Source: Aradus depressus (Eukaryota; Arthropoda; Insecta; Hemiptera; Aradidae). From it: DNA of 64,000 bases. The stretch is from positions 28,529,489 to 28,593,488 of the forward strand of contig OY759224.1 of the NCBI GenBank assembly GCA_963662175.1, in the 5' to 3' direction. Both the position numbers and the translations under genes were made by a program. The notes beneath the pieces are model-generated. The model did no database searches and was not told where the DNA came from. It worked only from the letters and a program-made list of their open reading frames with translations. Of the stretch, positions 25,501 to 30,977 are shown in pieces (the first letter of the stretch is position 1; the number at the start of each line of letters is the position of its first letter).

Positions 25501-26186
25501 AAAATATATATTTTTTAGGTGTTGTGGTTACTTTTACAATCTAAATATTGAGAAACACTACACTAAACAATGACTTCAATTTGTAAGAAAATTAGCTTTT
25601 CTGCAGGAATTTCGAAAACGGTCTCGTTTCGCTCCTTGTGAATGAATCATTGTTAATCTTAAGTAAGGATCACTATTTTAAATTACCACTCATGATTTAA
25701 AAGATTATCAACAAAAACAGTAGTAATGTTTATAACGTTTATCCATTCATAGGACGTAAAAGTTTTTTATATTAACTGGAAAAAATAAAATAAATATTAA
25801 TCTGTGAGAACTGCTGGCTTCAGATGTACAGAGATATACAGTAAAAAACATTGTCCAAATAACACTGAAAACTCTTATGAGAAAAGTTTTAAAGTTCACA
25901 CTGCACCTTTAGAACAAAAATAACATGGGAAAAAACTTGTCGAATGTACAAAACGAGCACATATTCTGTAAAATAAAAAAAGTAATATAAATTATAATTG
26001 AAAATATTTTACCTCGGGTCCACTAGATCGCTCTTTGTCGGTAAAAAGAACAATTTGTTCGACCATAGCCTCGTCCAAATCAGGTGCACTGTGGTAAATA
26101 GTGAACCTTGAAAGTCTAACTGAATCACAGTCATCTCGGGTTGATGCTTGAGATTCACTGAATATTTCTTCTAAAGAACTTTCCAT
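244..26186 (-). CDS. Anoctamin (TMEM16) family protein, 14 exons, C-terminus off window
   Basis: A multi-pass membrane protein of the anoctamin family, whose members are calcium-activated chloride channels or phospholipid scramblases. Fourteen exons (26186-26013, 17888-17643, 15161-15001, 13391-13223, 12632-12400, 10750-10590, 9011-8773, 7829-7662, 5863-5660, 5029-4932, 4244-4075, 3554-3349, 2140-1968, 346-244) join in frame through GT-AG introns into 835 residues. The order is an N-terminal cytosolic dimerisation region (about 59-250), then the membrane domain from YQPID (about residue 277) onward. Calcium-site residues match mouse ANO1 N650, E654, E702, E705, E734 and D738: here N610, E614, E670, E673, E702 and D706 (ANO1 numbering from memory). 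It looks closer to the ANO1/ANO5/ANO7 type than to ANO8/ANO10; paralogue and activity (channel or scramblase) cannot be decided here. The last C-terminal residues are missing because the gene leaves the window. Confidence 0.93.
431..1545. repeat. 33-bp minisatellite, about 34 tandem copies
   Basis: The unit is about ATGGGAAGAGATATTCATGG plus AGATATATATAAA (33 bp). Copies differ mainly at one position, GGAAG, GGGAG or GGTAG, with three single-base insertions (TCATGTGAG near 481, 1177 and 1343). Because 33 is a multiple of three and the unit lacks stops in several frames, long spurious open frames appear on both strands. It sits in the anoctamin intron between exons 14 and 13 and runs into an (AT)n tract. 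Confidence 0.97.
1546..1581. repeat. (AT)n microsatellite at the end of the 33-bp array
   Basis: An uninterrupted AT dinucleotide run directly continues the GATATATAT end of the last 33-bp unit. It may have grown from that unit by slippage. Confidence 0.9.
1655..1935. repeat. Dispersed repeat, copy 1
   Basis: About 280 bp shared with 7312-7605: GTATGTAAGCGGTATCTTGT at one end, AATTTTTGTCTAATTTCG and CAAAATCTGTGAATTCTT inside, ending CGATTACAATACTT plus a TATA-like stretch. It is non-coding; the class is unknown, but the tail resembles the TACTTCCCC family ends. Confidence 0.7.
1968..2140 (-). CDS. Anoctamin exon 13
   Basis: Encodes residues 744-800, starting [16 protein letters not shown], the conserved transmembrane helix 9 motif. 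It then reads [15 protein letters not shown], which resembles the family's GxVNHSLSxFxxxDF loop. Acceptor TTCCAG, donor GTCAGT. Confidence 0.95.
2356..3170 (+). mobile_element. Mariner-like element, deletion derivative, TA target duplication
   Basis: Bounded by TA (2354-2355 and 3171-3172) and imperfect terminal inverted repeats of about 35 bp (AGAGGTCTGTCCCTGAAGTA against its complement at 3136-3170). Inside are pieces of a mariner-type transposase. The N-terminal helix-turn-helix part reads [20 protein letters not shown] and [15 protein letters not shown], then [22 protein letters not shown]-terminal piece reads [16 protein letters not shown]. The central catalytic region is missing and frames shift (near 2595 and again after 2740), so it is non-autonomous. 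It lies in the intron between anoctamin exons 13 and 12. Confidence 0.88.
2401..2930 (+). pseudogene. Mariner transposase N-terminal relic
   Basis: The transposase start is probably the ATG near 2552, reading [12 protein letters not shown] before a 1-nt shift into [15 protein letters not shown] second shift follows GREKV, and a third frame carries the MIAEEM helix. The DD34D catalytic residues of the middle domain are absent. Confidence 0.8.
3349..3554 (-). CDS. Anoctamin exon 12: third calcium-site pair (E702, D706)
   Basis: Encodes residues 675-743: [20 protein letters not shown] followed by [13 protein letters not shown]. The E and D four apart match ANO1 E734 and D738 on transmembrane helix 8, and the spacing from the previous pair (29 residues) is the same as in ANO1. 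Donor GTAAGT. Confidence 0.97.
4075..4244 (-). CDS. Anoctamin exon 11: second calcium-site pair (E670, E673)
   Basis: Encodes residues 618-674. A charged cytosolic loop (KKPDEDDAP) precedes LFYEYLEM, whose two glutamates three apart match ANO1 E702 and E705. The acceptor is GACAG before ATTTGTTCAG; a nearer CAG at 4236 would cause a frameshift, so it was not used. Donor GTATGT. Confidence 0.93.
4685..4880. repeat. MITE-like repeat with GGACTTTCTTATACC ends, copy 1
   Basis: The two ends are inverted: AGACTTCTTATACCAATC at 4690 and GGTATAAGAAAGTCCTGT at 4852, followed by TATGACC. The CCTTTCTCCCCCC stretch and its partner GGGGATAAGGAAGG complete the inverted repeat. Other copies are at 7026, 42251 and 46805. 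Confidence 0.6.
4932..5029 (-). CDS. Anoctamin exon 10: first calcium-site pair (N610, E614)
   Basis: A short 98-nt exon encoding residues 586-617, with [14 protein letters not shown] and [10 protein letters not shown]. The N and E spaced four apart in the latter correspond to ANO1 N650 and E654 on transmembrane helix 6. It is too short to show as a long open frame and was found by phase and homology. Confidence 0.93.
5372..5630. mobile_element. MITE with about 35-bp terminal inverted repeats
   Basis: Left end GAGGGGGTTAGAAGCAAAGG, continuing GATGTAAGTGACAA; right end is its complement (TTGTCACTTACATCCCTTTG to 5630). The 259-bp element has no coding capacity and lies in the intron between anoctamin exons 10 and 9. 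Its inverted repeat resembles that of the MITE at 38817-38990. Confidence 0.85.
5660..5863 (-). CDS. Anoctamin exon 9
   Basis: Encodes residues 518-585. The motif [20 protein letters not shown] aligns with the highly conserved FVNxYxxxFYxAFFKGRFxG block of anoctamins. Acceptor TTTCAG, donor GTATGT. Confidence 0.96.
5934..6371 (-). mobile_element. SINE family 1 copy, body only, internally amplified
   Basis: Reverse-oriented SINE body (CCCCGGGCTTTAACTA, TACTACCAGGGAGCTCT, GACATGAGCCCGACTC) in which one segment is repeated five times. The tRNA-like head is missing. Confidence 0.85.
6049..6368. repeat. Five tandem copies of a 63-64 bp SINE segment
   Basis: CGAGTATCAGACATCG recurs at 6053, 6116, 6180, 6243 and 6306. 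Each unit continues CAGGCTCGGAATCATTCCTT and ends near GGACAGCGAACTTT. The unit is part of the SINE body, so it arose by tandem duplication after insertion. Confidence 0.95.
7018..7130. repeat. MITE-like repeat with GGACTTTCTTATACC ends, copy 2
   Basis: Carries CATTACAGGACTTTCTTATACC, CTTACAGACCACTCTCTCTC and TATGAAAGTAAT, the same blocks as the copies at 4685, 42248 and 46805. Shorter than the others. Confidence 0.55.
7312..7605. repeat. Dispersed repeat, copy 2
   Basis: Second copy of the repeat at 1655-1935 in the same orientation, with small indels. Both lie in anoctamin introns. Confidence 0.7.
7662..7829 (-). CDS. Anoctamin exon 8: transmembrane helices 4-5
   Basis: Encodes residues 462-517, with two hydrophobic stretches (about 462-485 and 494-516). 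The second has the family motif ATAAIINLV. The donor GTCAGT is less usual, but its use keeps the frame into the next exon's [13 protein letters not shown]. Confidence 0.92.
8324..8626 (+). mobile_element. SINE family 1 copy, near full length
   Basis: Starts GAGGGCGCCGGTAGCTCAAG and keeps the B box GGTTCGAAACCCGG, but about 30 bp between the A and B boxes are deleted. The body runs to GCCCGGGCATGAGT. Confidence 0.9.
8773..9011 (-). CDS. Anoctamin exon 7
   Basis: Encodes residues 382-461. It begins [20 protein letters not shown], the conserved end of transmembrane helix 2 and its ELWKR cytosolic turn, and ends with a hydrophobic stretch (transmembrane helix 3). Acceptor TTTCAG, donor GTAAGT. 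Confidence 0.95.
9813..10092 (-). mobile_element. SINE family 1 copy, body and part of head
   Basis: From CACTCATGCCCGGGCTCTAA to GGGTTTCGAACTGGAG on the plus strand, i.e. reverse orientation. The B box is damaged. Confidence 0.85.
10190..10508 (-). mobile_element. SINE family 1 copy, near full length
   Basis: Reverse orientation from GACTCATGCCCGAGTCACAT to CACTGAGCTACCGGCGC, so the tRNA-like head is present. It lies about 80 bp downstream of anoctamin exon 6. Confidence 0.9.
10590..10750 (-). CDS. Anoctamin exon 6: cysteine-rich extracellular loop
   Basis: Encodes residues 328-381. The motif [18 protein letters not shown] and the following LFDNP are anoctamin hallmarks: conserved cysteines of the first extracellular loop leading into transmembrane helix 2 ([11 protein letters not shown]). 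Acceptor GATAG, donor GTAAGT. Confidence 0.96.
11104..11768 (-). other. GC-rich cassette with overlapping reading frames, possibly virus-derived
   Basis: Within an AT-rich anoctamin intron lies a markedly GC-richer block with three minus-strand frames. Frame 1 (11768-11565, 67 aa) is acidic then strongly basic ([16 protein letters not shown], then [11 protein letters not shown], a possible nuclear signal). Frame 2 (11547-11104, 147 aa) and frame 3 (11545-11177, 122 aa, open further upstream) overlap for about 370 bp and are both stop-free. Such overlap with an upstream TATA box and palindrome recalls the left-end NS gene layout of densoviruses (Parvoviridae), but I recognise no domain, and no helicase or nickase motif is visible. 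Alternatives are another compact DNA element or chance in GC-rich DNA. Confidence 0.35.
11827..11835 (-). promoter_or_regulatory. TATA box of the GC-rich cassette
   Basis: TATATAAAG on the minus strand (GGCTATATAAAGAGGTGG context), 59 nt upstream of the ATG at 11768. A start site about 30 nt downstream would fall near 11800. It is one of the few well-formed TATA boxes next to an open frame in this window. Confidence 0.45.
11919..11963. repeat. 45-bp GC-rich palindrome
   Basis: GGGGTG pairs with CACCCC at the ends. Inside, TGGCC-GCCCGC pairs with GCGGGC-AT-GGCCA around a GAA loop. It folds into one long hairpin with small bulges. It lies about 85 bp upstream of the TATA box of the GC-rich cassette and could be a terminal hairpin remnant. 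Confidence 0.7.
12400..12632 (-). CDS. Anoctamin exon 5: first transmembrane helix
   Basis: Encodes residues 251-327. It carries the strongly conserved [20 protein letters not shown] run followed by the hydrophobic first transmembrane helix, which ends in [10 protein letters not shown]. Acceptor GACAG, donor GTACGC. The plus-strand frame here is only a shadow. Confidence 0.96.
12815..13130 (-). repeat. TACTTCCCC-family copy
   Basis: CAATGTACTTCCCCAGAACG, CCAACACCAGTCGACCGTTT and TTCATGTCGATAAATTCATT in family order. Confidence 0.75.
13223..13391 (-). CDS. Anoctamin exon 4
   Basis: Encodes residues 194-250, including [20 protein letters not shown] and [10 protein letters not shown]. The last segment corresponds to the conserved AxYPLHDG stretch before the first membrane helix in anoctamins. 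Acceptor TTTCAG; donor GTAATT is weak but gives the right phase. Confidence 0.88.
13735..14115 (-). repeat. TACTTCCCC-family copy, both ends
   Basis: Starts GAATCGCCGGCAATGTACTT and ends with the hairpin end CCCTATACTACTTCGTATAG then CTGGGAAAGTA. The 'AGTCGACCGTTAGC' segment is duplicated around 13770-13815. Confidence 0.78.
15001..15161 (-). CDS. Anoctamin exon 3
   Basis: Encodes residues 141-193, starting IPGQDELF. It has no long open frame beginning with methionine, but its phase (53 codons plus 2 nt) fits both neighbours. Acceptor TTTCAG, donor GTGAGT. Confidence 0.85.
15279..15923 (+). mobile_element. Decayed mariner-type element
   Basis: Ends are inverted: CGTCCCATAAGTAATGTCGG at 15279 and GACATTACTTATAGGATG ending 15923. 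Inside, 15611-15823 reads [16 protein letters not shown] and later [12 protein letters not shown], resembling the region between the first and second catalytic aspartates and the C-terminus of mariner transposase, heavily decayed. A 28-base G run sits in the left part. Confidence 0.6.
15400..15427. repeat. G28 homopolymer
   Basis: Twenty-eight consecutive G on the plus strand. The related copy near 16897 has a short G-rich tract with seven G in a row, so the run has expanded here. Its length may be wrong in the assembly. Confidence 0.9.
15977..16053 (-). mobile_element. SINE family 1 fragment
   Basis: 3' end only: ACTCATGCCAGGGCC and CTACCAGAGCGCTCTTACGT. Confidence 0.75.
16168..16391 (-). 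mobile_element. SINE family 1 fragment
   Basis: Body without head, from ATTGCGGTTCATGCC to GTCCCATCCGAATGACAGAG. Confidence 0.85.
16850..17118 (+). repeat. Second copy of the left part of the mariner-type relic
   Basis: Closely matches 15345-15615: TTGAAAAGGGATTAATAACT, GGCTTCCGCTTACCAAAAAG, CTCCATCCGCGGAA, then TATAACCAGACAATTA and AAAGTGCTCTA. Transposase-like coding remains are not recognisable. Confidence 0.75.
17252..17577 (+). mobile_element. SINE family 1 copy, full length
   Basis: Starts with the intact tRNA-like head: A box GGTAGCTCAGTGGTATGC, B box GGGTTCGAAACCC. The body (TTAGTTTATTTTATCTGGGA ... AAAGCTCAAGCATGAG) follows. It is a good reference copy and lies in the intron between anoctamin exons 3 and 2. 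Confidence 0.95.
17643..17888 (-). CDS. Anoctamin exon 2: N-terminal dimerisation domain
   Basis: Encodes residues 59-140 in phase 0 at both ends. It contains [12 protein letters not shown], the usual first conserved motif of the anoctamin cytosolic domain, and [20 protein letters not shown], the matching second strand-helix unit. Acceptor TTTCAG and donor GTGAGT are clear. Confidence 0.93.
18111..18245 (+). mobile_element. SINE family 2 copy, truncated
   Basis: Has a tRNA-like B box (GTGGGTTCGAATCCCGTC), TACAAGTCTCTCCTGAGGCC and ATAGATGTTGTGTAAATA, the same layout as the copies at 48676 and 55262. The start is degraded. Confidence 0.6.
18399..18688. mobile_element. Foldback element with hammerhead-like core, 12-bp flanking repeat
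   Basis: Arms of about 115 bp (18399 onward, and to 18648) are near-perfect inverted repeats around GTCTCTGGGTGGCAATC, followed by a 40-bp tail. Flanks AAAGCACTCTTT (18387-18398 and 18689-18700) repeat a SINE sequence and look like a target duplication. The right arm has CTGAAGA (18569-18575), a GGTC...GACC stem, GAAA (18591-18594) and GCTGGC, the order of a type I hammerhead ribozyme core. Confidence 0.82.
18689..18956 (-). mobile_element. SINE family 1 copy, split by a foldback insertion
   Basis: Head present (GAGCTACCGGTGCCCTC at the right end). Its 3' part continues left of the foldback at about 18345-18398 (TTAACTTCGAGGTCATAATC), so the foldback at 18399-18688 inserted into this SINE. 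Confidence 0.88.
19468..19545 (+). mobile_element. SINE family 1 fragment
   Basis: 3' end only: GAATGACGAAAGGGCGCTCT and GCCCGGGCATGAGTCAC. Confidence 0.75.
20217..20508 (-). mobile_element. SINE family 1 copy, diverged
   Basis: Reverse orientation from TTATTGTGACTCATACCCCA to TTTCGAACCCTCGATC, with partial head. Confidence 0.8.
21931..22052 (+). mobile_element. SINE family 1 fragment
   Basis: 3' half: GCAAAATTTAGGAC, GACGAAAGAGCACTCTGGTA and GCCCGGGCATGAATCAC. Confidence 0.8.
22318..22515 (-). mobile_element. SINE family 1 fragment
   Basis: Reverse body: GAGGTCATATCGCCTACTAC, TGGGCATGAGCCCGACTC and GGACGGCGTGCTCAA. Confidence 0.82.
23137..23396 (+). mobile_element. SINE family 1 copy without head
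   Basis: Body from TTATTTGGAAGAGG and GAGCACGCCGTCCTTTGGAT to GCCCGGACATGAATCATAA. Confidence 0.85.
23455..23995 (+). repeat. TACTTCCCC-family copy, long
   Basis: From AAGTATAGGGGAAGTTATGT through CGATAGAATGAATGTATCGA to GGGGAAGTACATTGCCGGTG and AATCACTGAC. Among the longest copies here (about 540 bp); no coding capacity. Confidence 0.8.
24400..24870 (-). repeat. TACTTCCCC-family copy
   Basis: Reverse orientation: GTTGACTTACATAGGGAC, CATTAAATCGGCAGTTATTG, GGTGTCGTCCTCAGAGGGTT, ending CATAACTTCGTATACTTGAA. Confidence 0.7.
26013..26186 (-). CDS. Anoctamin exon 1 (first coding exon)
   Basis: Encodes residues 1-58, starting MESSLEEIF and ending SSGPE before a GTAAAA donor. The start is supported by an in-frame TGA directly before the ATG. 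A TTTGCAG acceptor lies just upstream of that TGA, so this is probably the second transcribed exon and a 5' non-coding exon lies further right. The segment is acidic and polar, as expected of the variable anoctamin N-terminus. Confidence 0.8.
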
Positions 26187-26551
26187 TCACTGCAAATCAA
26201 AGAACAAAAAAAATTAGAAGAGTAATGATGCATAGAAATTTGTAATTATCATGACCTGTGTGCAAAACAAACTTAAAATATTCGACAGTATGAAAAAAAA
26301 AAAAAAAAAAGATTAAGAAGGGATAATAGACATCTAATTTTACGAGTGACTAATCAAGGTCTTTCCAGTGACCTGGAGAGTTTGAGCTCTCCTAACTACA
26401 TCCATGTGTATATTACTGTAATTATATTTAGAAAGAGCTTAAAAATCGTATAATATCCCACTCTTCATATTAAAACATCGAATATATATGTAACGCAATG
26501 TCTTCAACGAAGTACGACAGTTTAGATAAATTTGAAAAAAATTTACTTACG

Positions 26552-26790
26552 ATAATATTAGATGTGTAATAAAAATAAATGAAGAAACTTGTAAATTAAA
26601 TAAATTGAAACATTTAATACAGTATTTATTCATTACACCTAAAACATTCAGCGGAAGATAAATATAACCTGACGGAGCTAGTGAAACCCTCCAACATGCC
26701 CACTTAAATGTTCCCAGTTTATTTGAAATAGACTGTACTAATTGGTCTCCTCCCACTACTGAACAATTTTCATTCAACAATTCTCGTCTA
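26552..26790 (-). other. Possible exon of unknown or 5' untranslated function
   Basis: A stretch bounded by a strong acceptor (a run of 11 T, then CTTAG) and a GTAAGT donor at 26551. It is open throughout in one frame and contains GGDQLVQSISNKLGTFKWAC and SLAPSGYIYLPLNVLGV, which look protein-like but which I do not recognise. A second candidate segment (about 26920-26880, ending GTAAGT, reading KKASDYVLDNFQL) would splice to it in phase. It lies about 360 bp upstream of the anoctamin start, so it may be a 5' exon of that gene, a small separate gene, or chance. Confidence 0.3.
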
Positions 26791-27207
26791 AGAAAAAAAA
26801 AAAGGTTAAAACAAGTAGGGAAAACAATCCACTAAAAAAAAAAATAACAACTTATTATTATTATATTTCTTCTACTTACAACTGAAAATTATCAAGGACA
26901 TAGTCAGAAGCTTTTTTTTTCAAAGGAGGGGGGCTTATACTATGATTTTGGAATTTATTTTTCTTATATATTAATATTATTGTTAAAGTACCTTTAATAG
27001 ATATTCAACTTTCATTACTTACGCATTATCAATTTACTATTGTTCTGAGTTCGATTTATTTTTCATAGTTCAGTTATAGTTTTATTATGTTACTGTTATT
27101 TCTCGTTGCAGCGGTAAGATGACCAATTCCGGTGAGAAGAGCAGAGAGGAGGAACGATCATGACTTTCGCAGCTAACATAACTCCATCAAGCAAATCAAG
27201 GATTCTG

Positions 27208-27620
27208 GCTAAAAAAATAGCGGAAGAAATATAAAGTGTGGGTCGACCTTTTGGTCCGAAATCATATAAATGCTCTAAAAAACACTTCCAGATAGCAATG
27301 TTGGTACATCAGCTCAACCATAATGCTTGTTAGCCTTTCGAATAGTAATAAAAATATGTTTAGTTTTTCTGGCTAACAAAATCGCGGAAGAAATAAAAAG
27401 TGTAGGTCGGCCTTATGTCTAGAAAACTCGTAAATGTTCTGAAAAACGCTTCCAGACAGCAATAGTGAGATATTTGTTTCTCAACTCTTTCACTTAGCTT
27501 TTGCAAGACGATCTCAATGCGTGTATTTGCACATCGTAATTGATGTTACAGGTTTCCGTCCGTTAAATTCGAGCATGATTTTATGTTTGGTAAATTTCAT
27601 TTAAAAAAAAAAAACGATTC
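27208..27620. repeat. Diverged direct repeat, related inversely to 37745-37880
   Basis: TCTGGCTAAAAAAATAGCGG and its partner TCTGGCTAACAAAATCGCGG (27369) start two copies of about 100 bp. The right part, TGAGATATTTGTTTCTCAAC to GATGTTACAGGTTTCCGTCC, is the reverse complement of 37750-37880. Unclassified old transposon sequence. Confidence 0.65.
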
Positions 27621-27925
27621 GCAGGTGTAAGTTGATCCAAAAGCGCTCACAACTTTTTGTGCCAGATTTCTCAAATTAGAAAATTTTTCTTGTGACATAA
27701 GTGTTATGAAAATTTAGTTTTATAGTTGGCCCGCGGGTTGGCCACTCCTGTTAGCCTACCAGTAATATTTGAACAGCTTTTCATGCAATTTCATTTAAAG
27801 CATCCTTGTAAGTTCGAATGTGGCGTTCCAATTTTTTCAAGAGGGGGGGAGGGCCAAAATATAAAATAAATATTAACTTTTTAACGGTAGTTTGAATGCT
27901 CAGGATAGGGTTTTTTTTTTTTTAA

Positions 27926-27998
27926 ACGAATACCTGACATTGTATAGGCTCGAGACGATCACTTAATGTTCTATCCGAAGGACGGCGTGCTCAATGGA
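27926..27998 (-). mobile_element. SINE family 1 fragment
   Basis: Middle of the body only: ACGAATACCTGACATTG and ATCCGAAGGACGGCGTGCTC. Confidence 0.75.
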
Positions 27999-28499
27999 AA
28001 TGACAAGGGAAATAAATAAACGCAAAACATCATCGTATGCTTTTTAATTAATAATGCCAACTTTCATGAAATAGTAATGTGGCCGATACAAAAACAAGCA
28101 ATATTTATATTTTATAACAACACGAAGCGTTTTTTCACAGTACATGGTCAGTAATATAATTTACAGTACTCAGACAAAAAAAAATGTAATACAAAATTTG
28201 ATTTATATATTGTATTAATATATTAATGGTTTTTAAAATTAACAAAACCTTTAATACCTAGACTAGAGTTGTTATTGCACTGATCAACCATCATATTTAT
28301 GGTTGAAATAAATACGATTTCTTACATTTTTCTTTATATTTACAAACACAGTGATTATCGTACACGAATGCTATCAAGAAATAACGAAATATAAATTATT
28401 TCAATTTAAAAATAATAAAAAAATTGAGAGAATATACAAATTCCGCCATATAAACTATGTAAGGATCATTGCACAACAGTACAATCAATTGAGTTCTTA

Positions 28500-28754
28500 A
28501 TTATTGAGTGAATCACCGACTATGCACTTCCCCAGCACGAATTGATCAATTATGTTATCGCTCGGTCGATTTGACTGAAAATCAATAGGTGTCGTCCTTA
28601 GAGGGTTCTGGATACACATATAAAATTTCGTCGGGATACACATTCTATCGGGAGTTATCGTGTTCACAGACAGACACACCACAAATAATGGGATGATCAT
28701 TGGGATAAAATTACATAACTTGCCCTATACATCGTATAGCTGGGGAAGTAAACC
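28500..28754 (-). repeat. TACTTCCCC-family copy, compact with both ends
   Basis: Starts GAGTGAATCACCGACTATGC and CACTTCCCCAGC; ends AACTTGCCCTATACATCGTA then TAGCTGGGGAAGTA. It shows both ends clearly in 255 bp, so it is a good reference for the family boundaries. Confidence 0.82.
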
Positions 28755-28842
28755 AAAAAATAACCTTTTTCGAAAATAAATGTCGAATTATTGACATAAC
28801 GACGTAAAGGGCCAAAGGGCATAATTACAAAAAAAGGCAGAA

Positions 28843-30977
28843 ACTAATTTATTTATTATTCTAAAATTGATGCTCCAAACTACATCAAGCTTTTCAAAAA
28901 ATTAACATAAATAAAAATATGCATTTAGAAAATAACTGCATAGAAAATCAAAGAATAATTATCTTTGTAGTTAAGGAAGAATATCGTTGATTTGAGATCA
29001 GTATAATGTTCACTTGATGAAGATAATTTGAAAACAAAAAACAAATTGGCCTTCCGTCTTTCTAAAATATATAAATATAAATTTTATATTATTTTTGTTA
29101 ACTTTTGACCATTATTCAGGCATTATCAAAACTTATATAACAAAATAAAAACAATTCTATAACCATTATAGTTTTATATGGTAGCCACCAAAATTTTGAT
29201 CAATCAAACATCATGTGACTTGGTAACTAAAATTCAAACAATTACAACACAGTTCTCCAGAGAATTAACACTTTTTGACAAGTTTTTGTTGTGAGTTCCC
29301 TAACTTGTAATCTGGAAGTTTGGAATTGTTCAGGTTTTTCTATTTTTAGTCTAACAACTTAAAGAAATAATTTTAAAAAATACTGAAGAATTTTCTTGCA
29401 ATAAAAAGCAATATATATATATATATATTTTAGAAGGTTTTTAATCTGGGAGATAAACATTTAGGGTAGGCAAAATTGCGTTATATTATTTAATAAAACA
29501 TAATAATAATTATAATCTATCTAGTACAATCAGTTGATTAAAAAAAAATATATATATATATTCGAAAAACCTTCTAAGTCTGTAAAATTTTGCCTCGGAA
29601 TACACCATACCTGATCGGTTCCAAAATCCAAGATATCAAATTTGTCAGTTTTCACTAAGTACATACGGAATGACCCTTAACTAATTTATTTTTATTCTAT
29701 TCCAAAATATCCTATATTTACACATTTATTTTAATTTTTTTCATTAATTAAAAATAAATAATGAAATAGCCAAAACCAATTTTTGTTTTAATATATTTAA
29801 AAAAAAAGAGATTAAACAAAATTCTGAAGAAGTCCTTCCCCATCTTCGAACAAGCAAATTGTCTATTTAGAGCATCCATTGAAAATAAATTTACGAATTA
29901 TAAGAATATTTTCATTGTAAATAATTTCTCACAAAAGTGTAACTGTTTGTTTATGTATGTTTACAGTATCAAAAACTTTACCATAATGAATAGTTGGCAG
30001 ATTCTAGGATAATAGGCAACTTCTATTTGATAAAAGCTCATAGTCAAATAAACAGATTATAATTTTCATATTGTCTATAAACAATATTTTTTAACAATTC
30101 AAATTCTGATTATTCAAAATTTAAATATTATATATTTTTGTCTTAAGCCACTAAGAAAAACAAAAAAAAAAAAGAACCAATTTTTAAAACAGGCATGGAC
30201 AATCTCAATGATCAGACATAAGCTCTTCTTTTAAATTATTAATTACAAAATAATATTAAAATTGATCAAAAAAAATAAAATGAGCAAAACGTTTATTTTA
30301 TTTGGAAAATTGGGTTAATAACTTGGAAATAGTGCCGGTGTCCATAATAAGATCATTATTTCACTTATATAGTGGCTTCTGAATCATACTAAATATTGTG
30401 TCGATACACTCATTACATTCAACGACAGATAACACAGTTTTTGTGTAAGCCTACCCTCTACCCTTTGGCCGATTTGGCTGAATACAGGTGACGTCCTAGA
30501 GAGTTCTGAATACGCATATAAAAGTTCGTATCGTTAAATTTATTGTTTCAGGAATTATCTTGTTCACAAAGATTTTTCTTTACAATTTTCCCCGATTTTG
30601 TGCTAGAACAGCGAAACTAACTTTTGGGAAATCTTTCGATTGTTCAATATATTTCACTTCATTTTCTTCAGTATTTTCTCACGTATACTTTCGGAAATAA
30701 GATGGTGGACACTTGTTGAAACGCATTTATTCAATTTTTTTTTTTAAACCAAACGCAAGTGTGTATAATTTTGAAATCATAATAATATCTATTCAACCAT
30801 AAACCACCCAAAAGGTTAATATTTTTTTTTCTTGTGGCGCTCAATTGATTGCTAATAAAATTCACTATTTTGGGTTTTTCAGACGACGAACACTGATTCC
30901 AATAAGGGTTTCATTTTTACAATTTATGTCATGGAACACTAAAAAAACACATTAAGAATTCATTTTTTAAATATTTT
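28843..30977. repeat. Tandem duplication, copy 1 (2135 bp)
   Basis: From ACTAATTTATTTATTATTCT to TTTTTAAATATTTT. Repeated immediately to the right with a constant offset of 2135 bp at both ends and no difference seen, including identical (AT)n lengths near 29411. AT-rich, no gene; it carries a short SINE fragment (TCTGGGAGATAAACATTTAG) and a TACTTCCCC-family piece. Confidence 0.95.

Larger units (their letters stand above)
17889..26012. other. First visible anoctamin intron, about 8 kb
   Basis: Holds SINE family 2 and family 1 pieces, the foldback at 18399-18688 and TACTTCCCC copies. There is also a short GC-richer stretch (about 20520-21050) with several chance open frames, and long AT-rich stretches (21050-21900, 22520-23130, 24890-25990) in which I see nothing definable. 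Confidence 0.65.
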
